Shown: in pieces, positions 27,407 through 36,742 of the stretch
Numbering within the stretch: the stretch's first letter is position 1
How the letters are laid out: each line of letters starts with the position of its first letter
NCBI RefSeq assembly: GCF_011947225.1
Contig: NZ_JAATVW010000003.1
Span: forward strand, 62,001-126,000
Length of the DNA: 64,000 nucleotides
Direction of reading: 5' to 3'
DNA from: Planosporangium flavigriseum
Lineage (GTDB): Bacteria > Actinomycetota > Actinomycetes > Mycobacteriales > Micromonosporaceae
Program-made: the position numbers and the translations under genes
Notes under the pieces: generated by a model
What the model was told of the DNA's origin: nothing
The model's input: the letters and a program-made list of their open reading frames with translations, nothing else
Database searches by the model: none

Positions 27407-28359
27407 CCACGCCCGTGACCACGCCCGTGGCAACGGTTGTGCTCGTGGTCGGCGACGTCATCACCGACGTGGTCGCCGTGCACCAACAACCCCTCGCCGT
27501 CGACTCGGACGTCCCTGCGAAGGTACGCATTCTGGGCGGGGGCTCGGCCGCCAACACCGCGGCCTGGCTCGCCGCCTCCGGCGTACCGACGGTGTTCGTC
27601 GGCGTGGTCGGTGCGGACCAAGCGGGAGCCGCTCGCGTGGCCGAGTTGGAAGCGGCGGGAGTACGCACGATCGTGCGCCGCGCCGAGGGCGCGTCCACCG
27701 GCAGCGTGGTCGTCCTGTCGAGCGCCGGGACGCGGACGATGCTGTCCGACCGCGGCGCGAACCTTCTGCTGACCACCGCGGACGTGGACGCCGGGCTGGC
27801 GTCCGGCGCGCGCCATCTACACCTCAACGGGTACACGCTGCTGGATCCCCCAGCCCGGGACGCCGGCCGGTACGCCCTGGCCGCCGCCGCCCGCGCCGGC
27901 CTGACCACCAGCCTGGCGCTGGCCGCCGCGCCGTTGCTGCGGCGCATCGGGGCCGAGGCCATGCTGTCCTGGGTACGCGGAGTCGACGTCCTCCTGGCTA
28001 ACCTCGAGGAAGCGACGGTACTGGTCGGCGACGGCTCCCCGGTCGAGGTGGCGATCCGGCTCGCTGGCTACGTGGGGCATGCCGTGGTGACGTGCGGTGC
28101 GGCCGGTGCCGTGTGGGCGACCGCGGGCGTCTCCGCCGCCTCGGCCACCTCGGCCGCCTCCGGCGGCGGCGTGATCGAGGCCCCCGCTGCGCCCGCGTCG
28201 GTGGTGGACGCGACCGGGGCCGGGGATGCGTTCGCCGCAGGGGTGCTGTCGGCGTGGCTGTCGGGCGGATCTCCGGCGCAGGCGCTCCGCGCGGGTACGG
28301 ACCTGGGTGCCGCAGCCGTCGGCGTGATCGGCGGGCGCCCTACTCCTCTGCGTCGATGA
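27403..28359 (+). CDS. PfkB-family carbohydrate kinase, likely pseudouridine kinase
   Basis: A 318-residue ribokinase-like enzyme. The N-terminal glycine-rich strand is [12 protein letters not shown], the substrate region is [18 protein letters not shown], and the C-terminal signature with the catalytic base is [16 protein letters not shown] (residues ~266-281). Sugar specificity cannot be read from sequence. Its GTGA overlap with psuG makes pseudouridine the likely substrate (PsuK role), giving the phosphate that PsuG cleaves. Its 3' end overlaps the convergent DUF3099 gene by 20 bp. Confidence 0.85.
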   Translation: MTTPVTTPVATVVLVVGDVITDVVAVHQQPLAVDSDVPAKVRILGGGSAANTAAWLAASGVPTVFVGVVGADQAGAARVAELEAAGVRTIVRRAEGASTGSVVVLSSAGTRTMLSDRGANLLLTTADVDAGLASGARHLHLNGYTLLDPPARDAGRYALAAAARAGLTTSLALAAAPLLRRIGAEAMLSWVRGVDVLLANLEEATVLVGDGSPVEVAIRLAGYVGHAVVTCGAAGAVWATAGVSAASATSAASGGGVIEAPAAPASVVDATGAGDAFAAGVLSAWLSGGSPAQALRAGTDLGAAAVGVIGGRPTPLRR

Positions 28360-28696
28360 CCGTCGGCTCCCGGGCCGGGGCGATCGCGTTGGGCGGCGCC
28401 TCCTCGGCGCGGGCGCGCAGGTGCAGCTTGTTGGACAGCCGGTACTGCTCCTTGGGCGGCCGGTCGTTCGCCAGCATCACCGCGAGCCATGGCAGGAGAA
28501 TCATGGCGGTCACGCACAGGATCAGCCAGAGCGGCAACAGCGGCACGCGCAGGCTCACCAGCACGGCCGCGAGAATCAGGCAGAGCGCCCTGATCGACAT
28601 CATGATCAGGTACTTGATCTGCCGTGACCTCAGCTGATCGTCCTGGCTCGGCTCGGCGTCGGTGATGATCACCGACCGCTGCACCCGTCGTCTCAC
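28340..28696 (-). CDS. DUF3099 membrane protein
   Basis: A 118-residue protein of the actinobacterial DUF3099 family. The N-terminus (SVIITDAEPSQDDQLRSRQ) matches the family start. Two adjacent transmembrane segments follow (SIRALCLILAAVLVSL and LWLILCVTAMILLPWLAVML), then a charged cytoplasmic tail. Function is unknown. Its 3' end overlaps that of the PfkB kinase gene on the other strand by 20 bp. Confidence 0.8.
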   Translation of the reverse strand: MRRRVQRSVIITDAEPSQDDQLRSRQIKYLIMMSIRALCLILAAVLVSLRVPLLPLWLILCVTAMILLPWLAVMLANDRPPKEQYRLSNKLHLRARAEEAPPNAIAPAREPTVIDAEE

Positions 28697-28762
28697 CTGG
28701 CCGCCCCTCTGGCACTAGGCACCTCCCGAGTCTTGCACCGGGTGTGCCCATCGACCAAGGCC

Positions 28763-28793
28763 CGTGGCCGGGGCGGACGCTGCCCCGGCCACG
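28763..28793 (-). terminator. Terminator downstream of mscL
   Basis: A perfect 12-bp GC-rich stem (28763-28774 with 28782-28793, 7-nt loop) lies 14 bp beyond the mscL stop on the minus strand. Confidence 0.65.
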
Positions 28794-28806
28794 CGGGGGG
28801 GGACGA

Positions 28807-29220
28807 CTACCGGCGGTCGTCGGCGTGCGCCACTTCCGGCCGGGGGCCGGCCAGCGCGTCGCGGATCTCGCGCAGCAGCAGGATCTCCTCGCTGGGCGCC
28901 TTCGGCCGGGGCTCATGGCCGCGCGCGCGGCGCTCAGCGAGCTTGTTCATCGGCAGCACGACCAGGAAGTACAACGTGGCGGCCGTGAGCAGGAAGGTGA
29001 TCGTCGCGTTGATGAAGGCTGCGTAGTCGAACGGCTCGCCGGCGATCTTGAACTGGCCCTTCATCTGGCCGGTGCCGCCGGTGATCAGGCGGATCAGCGG
29101 TTCGAGAAACGACTTGGTGAACGTGGTGACGAGGGTGGTGAACGCCGCACCGATGACGACGCCGACGGCGAGATCGACGACGTTTCCGCGCATGACGAAG
29201 TCTTTGAAGCCGCGAAGCAT
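28807..29220 (-). CDS. mscL: Large-conductance mechanosensitive channel
   Basis: A 137-residue channel subunit, near the family length. It has the N-terminal amphipathic helix MLRGFKDFVMRGNVVDLAV, the first transmembrane helix with the pore constriction VGVVIGAAFTTLV, a periplasmic loop, and the second helix ATITFLLTAATLYFLVVLPMN. A charged C-terminal bundle follows (EEILLLREIRDAL). As a pentamer it releases solutes on hypo-osmotic shock. Confidence 0.95.
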   Translation of the reverse strand: MLRGFKDFVMRGNVVDLAVGVVIGAAFTTLVTTFTKSFLEPLIRLITGGTGQMKGQFKIAGEPFDYAAFINATITFLLTAATLYFLVVLPMNKLAERRARGHEPRPKAPSEEILLLREIRDALAGPRPEVAHADDRR

Positions 29221-29339
29221 GAACCATCTCCTGTGACCCGGGGGGAGGGACGCGAACCACCCTAACGGTCAGGTAGTCGATCACCCACTCGGTCCAACCG
29301 GTCGATGGACGAGGACTGGGGCCATCGGCAGCGCCCGTC

Positions 29340-29912
29340 TTACGTGGCCGCTTTCGCGGCGGCAGCCTTCATCTGCTGCTTGTACGACCGGACCTTGACC
29401 AGGCTCGTCTCGTCGACGATGTCGGCCACCGAGCGGTACGAACCCTCCTCGCCGTACGCGCCGGCCGCCTCGCGCCAGCCCTGCGGCTGGACGCCGTACT
29501 GCTTGCCGAGCAGCGCCGTGAAGATCTGCGCCTTCTGCTTGCCGAACCCGGGCAGCTCGGCGACGCGCTTGAGTAGCTCCTTGCCGTCCTTGGCCTCGGT
29601 CCACAGCCGCGCGGTGTCCCCGTCGTAGCGCTCCACCAGCAGCTGGCACACCTGCTGCACCCGCGCGGCCATCGCCTTCGGGAAGCGGTGCAGAGCGGGG
29701 CGCTCGGCGAACACCGCCGTCAGCGCCTCCGGGTCGTACTCGGCCAGTTCCCGCGCGTCCGGCTCGTGACCGAACCGCTGCACCAGGTCGTACGGCGCGC
29801 TGAACGCCCGCTCCAGCGGGATCTGCTGATCCAGGACCATGCCGATCAGGAGGGCGAGCGGGCTGCGCGAAAGCAGTTCGTTAGCGGCGGGCTCGATGGG
29901 CAGCGAGATCAC
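29340..29912 (-). CDS. HhH-GPD-type base-excision DNA repair protein
   Basis: A 190-residue protein of the HhH-GPD superfamily group annotated in actinobacteria as a base-excision repair protein. It starts SLPIEPAANELLSRSPLALLIGMVLDQQIP and contains a helix-hairpin-helix-like segment, LPGFGKQKAQIFTALLGKQ (residues ~130-148). No four-cysteine iron-sulphur cluster is present. The usual catalytic Lys/Asp could not be assigned by eye, so glycosylase activity is unproven. The GTG at 29912 is preceded by AGGAGG at eight bases and was preferred over an ATG at 29960. Confidence 0.8.
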   Translation of the reverse strand: MISLPIEPAANELLSRSPLALLIGMVLDQQIPLERAFSAPYDLVQRFGHEPDARELAEYDPEALTAVFAERPALHRFPKAMAARVQQVCQLLVERYDGDTARLWTEAKDGKELLKRVAELPGFGKQKAQIFTALLGKQYGVQPQGWREAAGAYGEEGSYRSVADIVDETSLVKVRSYKQQMKAAAAKAAT

Positions 29913-29969
29913 CGTGGTTACCTCCTGATGGTTCGGGCTCGGCGTACATCCTCCCATCAACGTGACTGA

Positions 29970-30911
29970 TCAGTGCGCGTCGAACAGCGCGCTGACCGAC
30001 TCGCCGCCGTGGATGCGCCGTACCGCTTCGGCCAGCGCCGGGCCGATCGACAGCACCTTCAGCTTCGGCGACGAGTGCAGGACCGGGACGCTGTTGGTGC
30101 AGACGATCTCCAGGACGTCCGGCTCGGCGCCGATGCGGTCCAGCGCGCCGTCGGAGAACAGGCCGTGGGTACACGCGACGCGGACCGAGCGCACCTTCTG
30201 CTCGCGCAGCAGGTCGAGCAGTTCGAGCACGGTGGTGCCGCGGGCGATCTCGTCGTCGAGGACGATCACGTCCCGGTCGACGACGTCACCGATGATCGCA
30301 CTGATGCGTACCTTGTCGTCTGACAGCCGCTCCTTCGCGCCCGCCGCCACCGGTACGCCGAGCATCCGCGCGAACCGGGCCGCCTCCTTGGCGTTGCCCA
30401 GGTCCGGGGAGACGACCACCGTGTCGGTCAGGTCGTACTGGCGGAAGTGCGCGGCCAGCTCGCGCAGCGCGTGCAGGTGGTCGACCGGGACGCTGAAGAA
30501 GCCGTGCACCTGCGGCGAGTGCAGCGTCATCGCGAGTACCCGGTTCGCGCCGGCGGTCTGCATCAGGTCGGCGACCAGGCGCGCCCCGATGGAGATGCGC
30601 GGCGCGTCCTTCTTGTCCGACCGGGCGTACGCGAAGTGCGGCATCACCACGGTCGTCCGGGCGGCCGAGGCGCCGCGGGCGGCGTCGAGCATGAGCAGCA
30701 TCTCGACGAGGTTCTCCTGCACCGGCGGCACGAGCGGCTGGATGATGAACACGTCGCGCTCCCGGCAGTTGGCCTGCAACTGCACTTCCAGGCAGTCGTT
30801 GGCGAACCGTTTGATCCGGGTCGGGTGCAGCGGAACTTCCAGATGCTTACAGATCTCGGCCGCCAGCTCCGTATGTGCGCTCCCACTGAAGACCGCGATT
30901 TCCGCCTGCAC
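29970..30911 (-). CDS. prs: Ribose-phosphate pyrophosphokinase
   Basis: A 313-residue PRPP synthetase with the tandem phosphoribosyltransferase fold. The N-terminal half contains IAVFSGSAHTELAAEI and FANDCLEVQLQANCRERDVFIIQ. ATP-site residues lie in FAYARSDKKDAPRISIGARL. The PRPP signature is VDRDVIVLDDEIARGTTVLEL (written here as two overlapping motifs, DVIVLDDEIARGTT). It has DD-E in the ribose-binding loop as in class I enzymes, but the overall sequence is diverged from the glmU-linked actinobacterial Prs, so it may be a second isozyme. The start is GTG with GAGGGGG upstream. Confidence 0.85.
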   Translation of the reverse strand: MQAEIAVFSGSAHTELAAEICKHLEVPLHPTRIKRFANDCLEVQLQANCRERDVFIIQPLVPPVQENLVEMLLMLDAARGASAARTTVVMPHFAYARSDKKDAPRISIGARLVADLMQTAGANRVLAMTLHSPQVHGFFSVPVDHLHALRELAAHFRQYDLTDTVVVSPDLGNAKEAARFARMLGVPVAAGAKERLSDDKVRISAIIGDVVDRDVIVLDDEIARGTTVLELLDLLREQKVRSVRVACTHGLFSDGALDRIGAEPDVLEIVCTNSVPVLHSSPKLKVLSIGPALAEAVRRIHGGESVSALFDAH

Positions 30912-31013
30912 AAACGCCCCCTCTTGCTCCAGGTTCCGCACAAAAGTACGTGAACGCTGGCTGAACGCCGAACCCGCTGCGAGGCGATCACCTGTACAGG
31001 GCAGGATGGGACG

Positions 31014-32498
31014 GTGACCGAAGCCATCCTGGCCCCCGACGGAATCGCCCGGCTCCGGGAAGCTCTCGCTGGCGCGGGATACACCTCGACCGGCATCGCC
31101 GAGCGCATCGGGCCGGCCGGCACGGCCGGGATGCGCCACAACGATCTACGGGCAGCGCTGCGCGCGACGGCCGGCGCGACCGATCCCCTCGCCACGCTGA
31201 TCCGCCTGTTCGTGTGCGGCCAGACCGAGCCGGAGCAGGCCGTGGCGGCCGCGCTGGCGCCGCTGCCGCTCGCCGACGCGCTGACCGCCGGCATCGTGGA
31301 GCGCTCGGGTGGTGGGTTGCGGGCGGCGCTGGAGATCGAGGCGTACGGCGACCAGTGGATCGTCTCCGACGTCGACGCCGCCATGCGCCCCGGCCAGCCG
31401 CTGCCGCCTGAGCACGTCCTCGGGGTCGGCGGCGCGTCGACGACCCTGGCCCAGTCGACGATCCGCAAGCCGGTCGCGACCGCCCTGGACCTCGGCACCG
31501 GCTGCGGCATCCAGGCCCTGCACCTGTCCACGCACGCGGCGCGGGTCACCGCGACCGACCTGTCCGAGCGGGCGCTGCGCTTCGCCGCGACGACCGCCGC
31601 CCTGAACGGGCTGGACTGGGAACTGCTGCGCGGCGACATGGCCGCCCCGGTGGCCGGGCGCCGGTTCGACCTCGTCGTGAGCAACCCACCGTTCGTGGTC
31701 GGCCCGGGTACGACCACGCACACGTACCGCGACTCGGGGCGCGCCGGTGACGCCGTCTGCGCCGAGCTCGTGGCGGCCGCGCCGCGGCTGCTCAACGAGG
31801 GCGGGTACCTGCAGTTCCTGGCGAACTGGCTGCACGTCGCCGGCGAGGACTGGTCCGACCGGGTCGCCGGCTGGGTCGCCGGTACCGGCCTGGACGCCTG
31901 GATCATTCAGCGAGAGGTGTCCGACCCGGTCGGGTACGTCAACCTGTGGCTCGACGACGCGTCCGAAGATCCGGCTACCCGGCCGGCCCGCGCGGCCGCC
32001 TGGCTGGACTGGTTCGACGCCAACAAGATCGAAGCGGTCGGGCTGGGCCTGATCACGCTACGCGCCGGCGGCCACGACGACCCGACCGTACGCATCGAGG
32101 ACCTGCGCCAGTCCGTCGAGCAGCCGCTCGGCGCGCAGGTGGAGCCGTGGTTCCACCGCCAGGACTGGCTGCGCCGGCAGTCCCCCGGCGACCTGCTCGG
32201 CGCCCGGCTGGTCGCCGCCGACAACCTGCAACTGCGGCAGGAGGCGACCCGCGGGCCGGACGGCTGGCAGGTCGACAGCCAGTTCCTCACCCAGCTGGAG
32301 GGGCTGCGCTGGGTCGAGCAGGTCGACCCGTTCGTCCTCGCGCTCGTGAGCGCCTGCGACGGCAACCTCGCCCTGCGCGACCAGCTCGACGTGCTCGCGG
32401 CCGCGCACGAGGCCGACCCGGCGGCGTTGAGCCAGGCCGCCGTCCCTCTCGTCGCGCACCTGGTGGAGCGCGGAATCCTGCTGCCGGTCGGAGGCTGA
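31014..32498 (+). CDS. SAM-dependent methyltransferase of the PrmC/HemK-like group with DUF7059 N-domain
   Basis: A 494-residue protein. The N-terminal ~130 residues form a helical domain (DUF7059-like). A methyltransferase domain follows with motif [15 protein letters not shown], motif [14 protein letters not shown] and the NPPF signature [12 protein letters not shown] (residues ~222-233). The NPPF motif indicates methylation of an amide or exocyclic amine, as in release-factor or N6-adenine methyltransferases. A ~200-residue C-terminal region lacks a recognised fold. The substrate is unknown. dtd starts three bases after its stop. Confidence 0.8.
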   Translation: MTEAILAPDGIARLREALAGAGYTSTGIAERIGPAGTAGMRHNDLRAALRATAGATDPLATLIRLFVCGQTEPEQAVAAALAPLPLADALTAGIVERSGGGLRAALEIEAYGDQWIVSDVDAAMRPGQPLPPEHVLGVGGASTTLAQSTIRKPVATALDLGTGCGIQALHLSTHAARVTATDLSERALRFAATTAALNGLDWELLRGDMAAPVAGRRFDLVVSNPPFVVGPGTTTHTYRDSGRAGDAVCAELVAAAPRLLNEGGYLQFLANWLHVAGEDWSDRVAGWVAGTGLDAWIIQREVSDPVGYVNLWLDDASEDPATRPARAAAWLDWFDANKIEAVGLGLITLRAGGHDDPTVRIEDLRQSVEQPLGAQVEPWFHRQDWLRRQSPGDLLGARLVAADNLQLRQEATRGPDGWQVDSQFLTQLEGLRWVEQVDPFVLALVSACDGNLALRDQLDVLAAAHEADPAALSQAAVPLVAHLVERGILLPVGG

Positions 32499-32500
32499 CG

Positions 32501-32923
32501 GTGCGCGCGGTGGTGCAGACGGTGAGCCGGGCGAGCGTCACGGTCGACGGCGAGGTGGTCGGGGCGATCACCGACGGGCTGCTGGTCCTGGTCGGGGTGA
32601 CGCACTCCGACTCCCCCGACCACGCGGAGACCCTCGCCCGCAAGGTGCACGAGCTACGCATCCTCGACGACGAGAAGTCGGCCGCCGAGGTCGGCGCCCC
32701 GCTGCTGGTGGTCAGCCAGTTCACGCTGTACGGCGACGTACGCAAAGGTCGGCGGCCGAGCTGGACGGCGGCCGCGCCGGCCGGCGTCGCCGAACCGCTG
32801 GTCGAAGCGTTCGTCGAGGCTCTCCGGGCGCGGGGCGCGCTCGTCGAGACCGGCCGGTTCCGGACCCACATGCTGGTCGAGAGCGTGAACGTCGGACCCC
32901 GGACAATCCTCCTGGAGGTGTGA
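32501..32923 (+). CDS. dtd: D-aminoacyl-tRNA deacylase
   Basis: A 140-residue DTD. It removes D-amino acids mischarged onto tRNA. The N-terminus [21 protein letters not shown] is typical (written here in the 20-residue limit as [18 protein letters not shown]). The [17 protein letters not shown] catalytic motif lies near residue 78, and the GMxV-like NVGP segment ([15 protein letters not shown]) closes the protein. The start is GTG, two bases after the methyltransferase stop, so the two are co-transcribed. Confidence 0.95.
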   Translation: MRAVVQTVSRASVTVDGEVVGAITDGLLVLVGVTHSDSPDHAETLARKVHELRILDDEKSAAEVGAPLLVVSQFTLYGDVRKGRRPSWTAAAPAGVAEPLVEAFVEALRARGALVETGRFRTHMLVESVNVGPRTILLEV

Positions 32924-33038
32924 CCCGTATTACTCGCGGTTCACAGCCTCCGCATCACTTCCTCACCCTGGCTTAACGCCACCTAGGCGAAGCTGTCCCC
33001 ACATGATGCGCCGCTTTGTCAACGGGGAGGCGAGGAGA

Positions 33039-34070
33039 GTGGCTCAGCCGCTGATCGATCTGAAGTCCGAGACCCGCACCAGGCTGGACGCCTCGGGATT
33101 GGACGGCGCGGACCTCGACACGATCGAGGTGTCCGAGCAGGCTGCCGACGAGCGAGGTGTCTCGGCCGACCTGGTCCGGGCGTACCTCAACGCGATCGGC
33201 CGCACCAAGCTGCTCACCGCAGCGCAGGAGGTCGAGCTGTCCAAGCGGGTCGAGGCCGGCCTGTACGCAGAGGAGAAGCTGAGCGCGCAGGAGATCGACG
33301 ACGCCGAACTGCGCGCGGACCTGGCCATCGTGGCCGCGGAGGGTCAGTCGGCAAAGGACCACCTGCTCGAGGCGAACCTGCGCCTGGTGGTGAGCATCGC
33401 CAAGCGGTACACCGGGCGGGGCATGGCGTTCCTGGACCTCATCCAGGAGGGCAACCTCGGCCTCATCCGCGCCGTGGAGAAGTTCGACTACACCAAGGGC
33501 TACAAGTTCTCCACGTACGCCACCTGGTGGATCCGCCAGGCCATCACCCGCGCCATGGCCGACCAGGCGCGCACCATCCGTATCCCGGTGCACATGGTCG
33601 AGCAGGTCAACCGCATGGTCCGGGGCCGCCGAGAGCTGTCGATAACGCTCGGCCGGGAACCCACCATCAAGGAACTCGCCCAGCACATGGGCATCGAAGA
33701 GTTCCAGGTGATCGAGCTGATCTCCTACGACCGGGAGCCGGTGAGCCTGGACCAGACGGTGGGTGAGGACGGCGAGAGCGCGCTGGGTGACTTCGTCGCC
33801 CGCGTCGATCCACGCGAGGAGCCGGCCGACACGGGAGAGGGCGGGATGCTGCGCGGCGAGGTCGAGATCGTCCTCGCCACGCTGTCCCAGCGGGAGCAGG
33901 CGGTGATCCGGCTCCGGTTCGGCCTCGACGACGGCCGCCAGCGCACGCTCGACGAGGTGGGCCGCGAGTTCGGCCTGTCCCGCGAGCGCATCCGGCAGAT
34001 CGAGAAGGTGACGCTACTCAAGCTGCGCGACCCGGAGCGGGCGAAGAGGCTCGAGGCTTACGCCAGCTGA
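33039..34070 (+). CDS. Group 2 principal-like sigma factor (SigB/HrdD type)
   Basis: A 343-residue sigma-70 lacking the long N-terminal extension of SigA. Region 1.2 is [19 protein letters not shown], region 2.4 contains [10 protein letters not shown], and region 4 ends [20 protein letters not shown]. Group 2 sigmas recognise promoters much like SigA and act in stationary phase or stress. GGGGAGG before the GTG at 33039 supports that start; an ATG at 33003 is in frame. A 170-bp block is identical to sigA at the nucleotide level. Confidence 0.92.
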   Translation: MAQPLIDLKSETRTRLDASGLDGADLDTIEVSEQAADERGVSADLVRAYLNAIGRTKLLTAAQEVELSKRVEAGLYAEEKLSAQEIDDAELRADLAIVAAEGQSAKDHLLEANLRLVVSIAKRYTGRGMAFLDLIQEGNLGLIRAVEKFDYTKGYKFSTYATWWIRQAITRAMADQARTIRIPVHMVEQVNRMVRGRRELSITLGREPTIKELAQHMGIEEFQVIELISYDREPVSLDQTVGEDGESALGDFVARVDPREEPADTGEGGMLRGEVEIVLATLSQREQAVIRLRFGLDDGRQRTLDEVGREFGLSRERIRQIEKVTLLKLRDPERAKRLEAYAS

Positions 34071-34075
34071 GGGGG

Positions 34076-34113
34076 CGCGAGAAGGGGCACCCACGGGGGT
34101 GCCCCTTCTCGCG
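34076..34113. terminator. Bidirectional terminator between sigma factor and acetyltransferase genes
   Basis: A perfect 17-bp stem (34076-34092 with 34097-34113, 4-nt loop) followed by TTTT on the plus strand. It lies between two convergent stops, 34070 and 34117. Confidence 0.9.
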
Positions 34114-34116
34114 TTT

Positions 34117-36738
34117 TCAGCGCAGGCGGCGCGGACCCGTGTCGGGGCGCGCCACCGGCGTGCCGATCCGGACATTCACGTGCAGCACCGAGATGCCGTC
34201 CGGCCGGGCCAGCACCGGGTTGAGTTCCAGCGAGTGCAGTTGCGGATGCACGTCGGCCATCCGGCCCACTCGCAGCACCAGGTCGGCGAGCGCGTCCAGG
34301 TCGACGCCCGCCGCGCCGCGGTACCCGGTCAGCAGCGGCGCGGCGCGCGGTGCGCGTACCAGCCGCGAGGCGTCCTGGTCGGTCAGCGGCGCCGGGCGCC
34401 AGGCCCGGTCACCGATCAGCTCGCTGGCGACGCCGCCGATGCCGAAGCCGACGACCGGCCCGAACGCCGGGTCCTCGGCCGCCTCCACGACACAGCCCAC
34501 GCCGGGCGGGACCATGGGCTGGACCGCGACCTTCACCCCGGCCCCGAACAGCCGCTGTAACTCGTCGTAGACGCGCATGACGTCGTCGGCGTCGGCGAGG
34601 TCGAGCCGTACGGCGCCGAGATCGATCCGGTGCCGCCACGGCGAGCGGGCGACCTTCAGCGCCACCGGGAACCCGATCTCGGCGGCCACCGCCGCCACCG
34701 CCTCGGGCGGCCCGGCGCAGGCCCGGCTCGGCACCACGTCAATGCCGTAGCAGGACAGCAATTCGTCCACCTCGCCGAGGTCGCCGAGCTCCGTCTTCGC
34801 TGCGGCGGCGAGCTCCGCGATGATCAGCCGGGCGCGGCCGGTGTCCGCGTCCGGCAACTCCGGCACGGTGCCGGACGGTTCGCGCCGCCACTCCGCGTAC
34901 GCCGCGGCGCGGCCCAGCGCGCGTACCGCCTCCTCGACGGTCGGATAGACGGGCACCGTACCCGGACCGGACCGCTCGGACTTCCACTTCGGGTCGGAGG
35001 GGAAGACCGCCAGTACGGGCTTGTCGCTGCCGGCCGCCGCCGCGTGGACCTCGTCGGCGACGACGGTGGCGGCTTCCCACTCCTCGGCGAGCGCCGGGGC
35101 GTACGCGACGACCAACGCGTCCACCCGCGGATGGTCGAGGGCGTCGGTCACCGCCTGCCGGATCGTCGCCGCGTCCGCCATCGGGCCGACGTCGTGCGGG
35201 TAGCCCGGGGCGAACTCCAGCGAGAACGCCGGCGCGGCGCCCATGGCGAGCGCGCCGAGCGCGGCGGCGTTGGTGACGAGGCCGATCCGCCGGCCGGCCG
35301 GCAGCGGCTGGTCGGCCAGCAGTAGCCCGACGTCGAACAGTTCGGCGACCGTGTCGACCCGGATGACACCGGCGCTGGCGAACAGCGCCGTCACGCCGCG
35401 CCCATCGGGGCCGGGCGCGACCGCCTGGAGCGCCGGCGGGCGTACCGCGCTGGCGACGGCGACGACCGGCTTGTGCTGGGCGAGTTCCCGCGCGATGCGG
35501 GCGAACTTGCGCGGGTTGCCGAACGTCTCCAGGTACAGCAGCACCACGTCCGTACCGGGGTCGTCGCGCCAGTACTGCAGCAGGTCGTTCCCGGACACGT
35601 CGGCGCGGTTGCCGGCGGACACGAAGCTGGACAGGCCGAGCCCGCGCCGGTCTGCCTCGCCGAGCAGCGCGGTGCCCAGCGCGGCGGACTGGCTGAAGAA
35701 GCCGACCCGGCCGGCGCGGGGCAGCAGCGGCGCAAGGGTGGCGTTGAGACCTACCGCCGTGTTGGCGATGCCCAGACAGTTGGGGCCGACCAGGCGCATG
35801 CCGTGGCTGCGCACCGAGCGCAGGAGCCTGGCCTGCTCCTCCGCCCCCTCCAGGCCGGCCTCCGCGAAGCCGGCGGACACCACGACCAGCCCATGTAGGC
35901 CGGCCGCCGCGCAGTCCGCGACGACGTCGGCCACCCCTTCGACCGGCACCGCGACGACCGCGAGGTCGACCGGGGCGGGCGCCGCGGTCAGCGTCGGATA
36001 GGCGGTCAGGCCGTCCACGGTCGGCGCCGTCGGGTGTACGGGCACGATGTTTCCGGTGAACCCGCCGCTTCGCAGGTGCCGCAGCAGCGCCGCGCCGACT
36101 CCGACGCCCCGCGACGACGCGCCGTAGACGGCGACCGCCCGCGGGCTGAGCAGCCGGGCGATCGAGGCCGCTTCGGAGCGCTGTTCGCGCCGCCACTGCA
36201 CCGTCAGCGACTCCGGCGTCGGCGCGATCGGGAACGTCAGGTGGACCACGCCGTCGGCGTACTCGCGCTCGACCGAGTACCCGGCGTCGGCGAAGACGCG
36301 CAGCATCGTCGAGTTCGTCGGCAGCACCTCGGCGACGAACCGGGTGATCTCCTCCTCGCGCGCGGCCGCGGCCAGGTGCTCCAGCAGCACCGAGCCGAGC
36401 CCGCGACCCTGGTGGGCGTCCTCGACCACGAACGCCACCTCGGCGTCGGCCGCGCCCGCACCGAGCCGGTCGTAGCGGCCGATGGCGATCAGCTCGTCGC
36501 CCAGCTCGACCACGAACGCCTCCCGGTCGTGGTGGTCGACGTTGACGAAGCGTTCCAGGTCGCGGGCCGGGATCCGCGGGTACGGGGAGAAGTAGCGCAG
36601 GTAGCGGGTGCGCTCGGAGAAGCGCGAGTGCAGCGCGACCACGGCCGGCGCGTCTTCGGGCTGCATCTGGCGTACCCGGGCGGTCGACCCGTCGGCGAGG
36701 ACGATGTCGGCGGCTCTGGTGCTTTTGCTGTTCGGCAC
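34117..36738 (-). CDS. Bifunctional GNAT acetyltransferase / ADP-forming acyl-CoA synthetase-like protein (Pat family)
   Basis: An 873-residue fusion. The N-terminal GNAT domain (residues ~15-175) has VRQMQPEDAPAVVALHSRF and the acetyl-CoA loop EDAHQGRGLGSVLLEHLA. A CoA-binding domain (SPRAVAVYGASSRGVGVG, ~200) and ligase domains (VGPNCLGIANTAVGLNA, SQSAALGTALLGEA) follow. An ATP-grasp domain ends the protein (FPVALKVARSPWRHR, LNPVLARPDG). This differs from E. coli PatZ, where the GNAT domain is C-terminal, and matches actinobacterial forms. It should acetylate lysines of acyl-CoA synthetases. The GTG start lies 4 bp beyond the acuC stop, so the gene is operonic with the matching deacetylase. 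Confidence 0.88.
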   Translation of the reverse strand: MPNSKSTRAADIVLADGSTARVRQMQPEDAPAVVALHSRFSERTRYLRYFSPYPRIPARDLERFVNVDHHDREAFVVELGDELIAIGRYDRLGAGAADAEVAFVVEDAHQGRGLGSVLLEHLAAAAREEEITRFVAEVLPTNSTMLRVFADAGYSVEREYADGVVHLTFPIAPTPESLTVQWRREQRSEAASIARLLSPRAVAVYGASSRGVGVGAALLRHLRSGGFTGNIVPVHPTAPTVDGLTAYPTLTAAPAPVDLAVVAVPVEGVADVVADCAAAGLHGLVVVSAGFAEAGLEGAEEQARLLRSVRSHGMRLVGPNCLGIANTAVGLNATLAPLLPRAGRVGFFSQSAALGTALLGEADRRGLGLSSFVSAGNRADVSGNDLLQYWRDDPGTDVVLLYLETFGNPRKFARIARELAQHKPVVAVASAVRPPALQAVAPGPDGRGVTALFASAGVIRVDTVAELFDVGLLLADQPLPAGRRIGLVTNAAALGALAMGAAPAFSLEFAPGYPHDVGPMADAATIRQAVTDALDHPRVDALVVAYAPALAEEWEAATVVADEVHAAAAGSDKPVLAVFPSDPKWKSERSGPGTVPVYPTVEEAVRALGRAAAYAEWRREPSGTVPELPDADTGRARLIIAELAAAAKTELGDLGEVDELLSCYGIDVVPSRACAGPPEAVAAVAAEIGFPVALKVARSPWRHRIDLGAVRLDLADADDVMRVYDELQRLFGAGVKVAVQPMVPPGVGCVVEAAEDPAFGPVVGFGIGGVASELIGDRAWRPAPLTDQDASRLVRAPRAAPLLTGYRGAAGVDLDALADLVLRVGRMADVHPQLHSLELNPVLARPDGISVLHVNVRIGTPVARPDTGPRRLR

Positions 36739-36742
36739 GGCG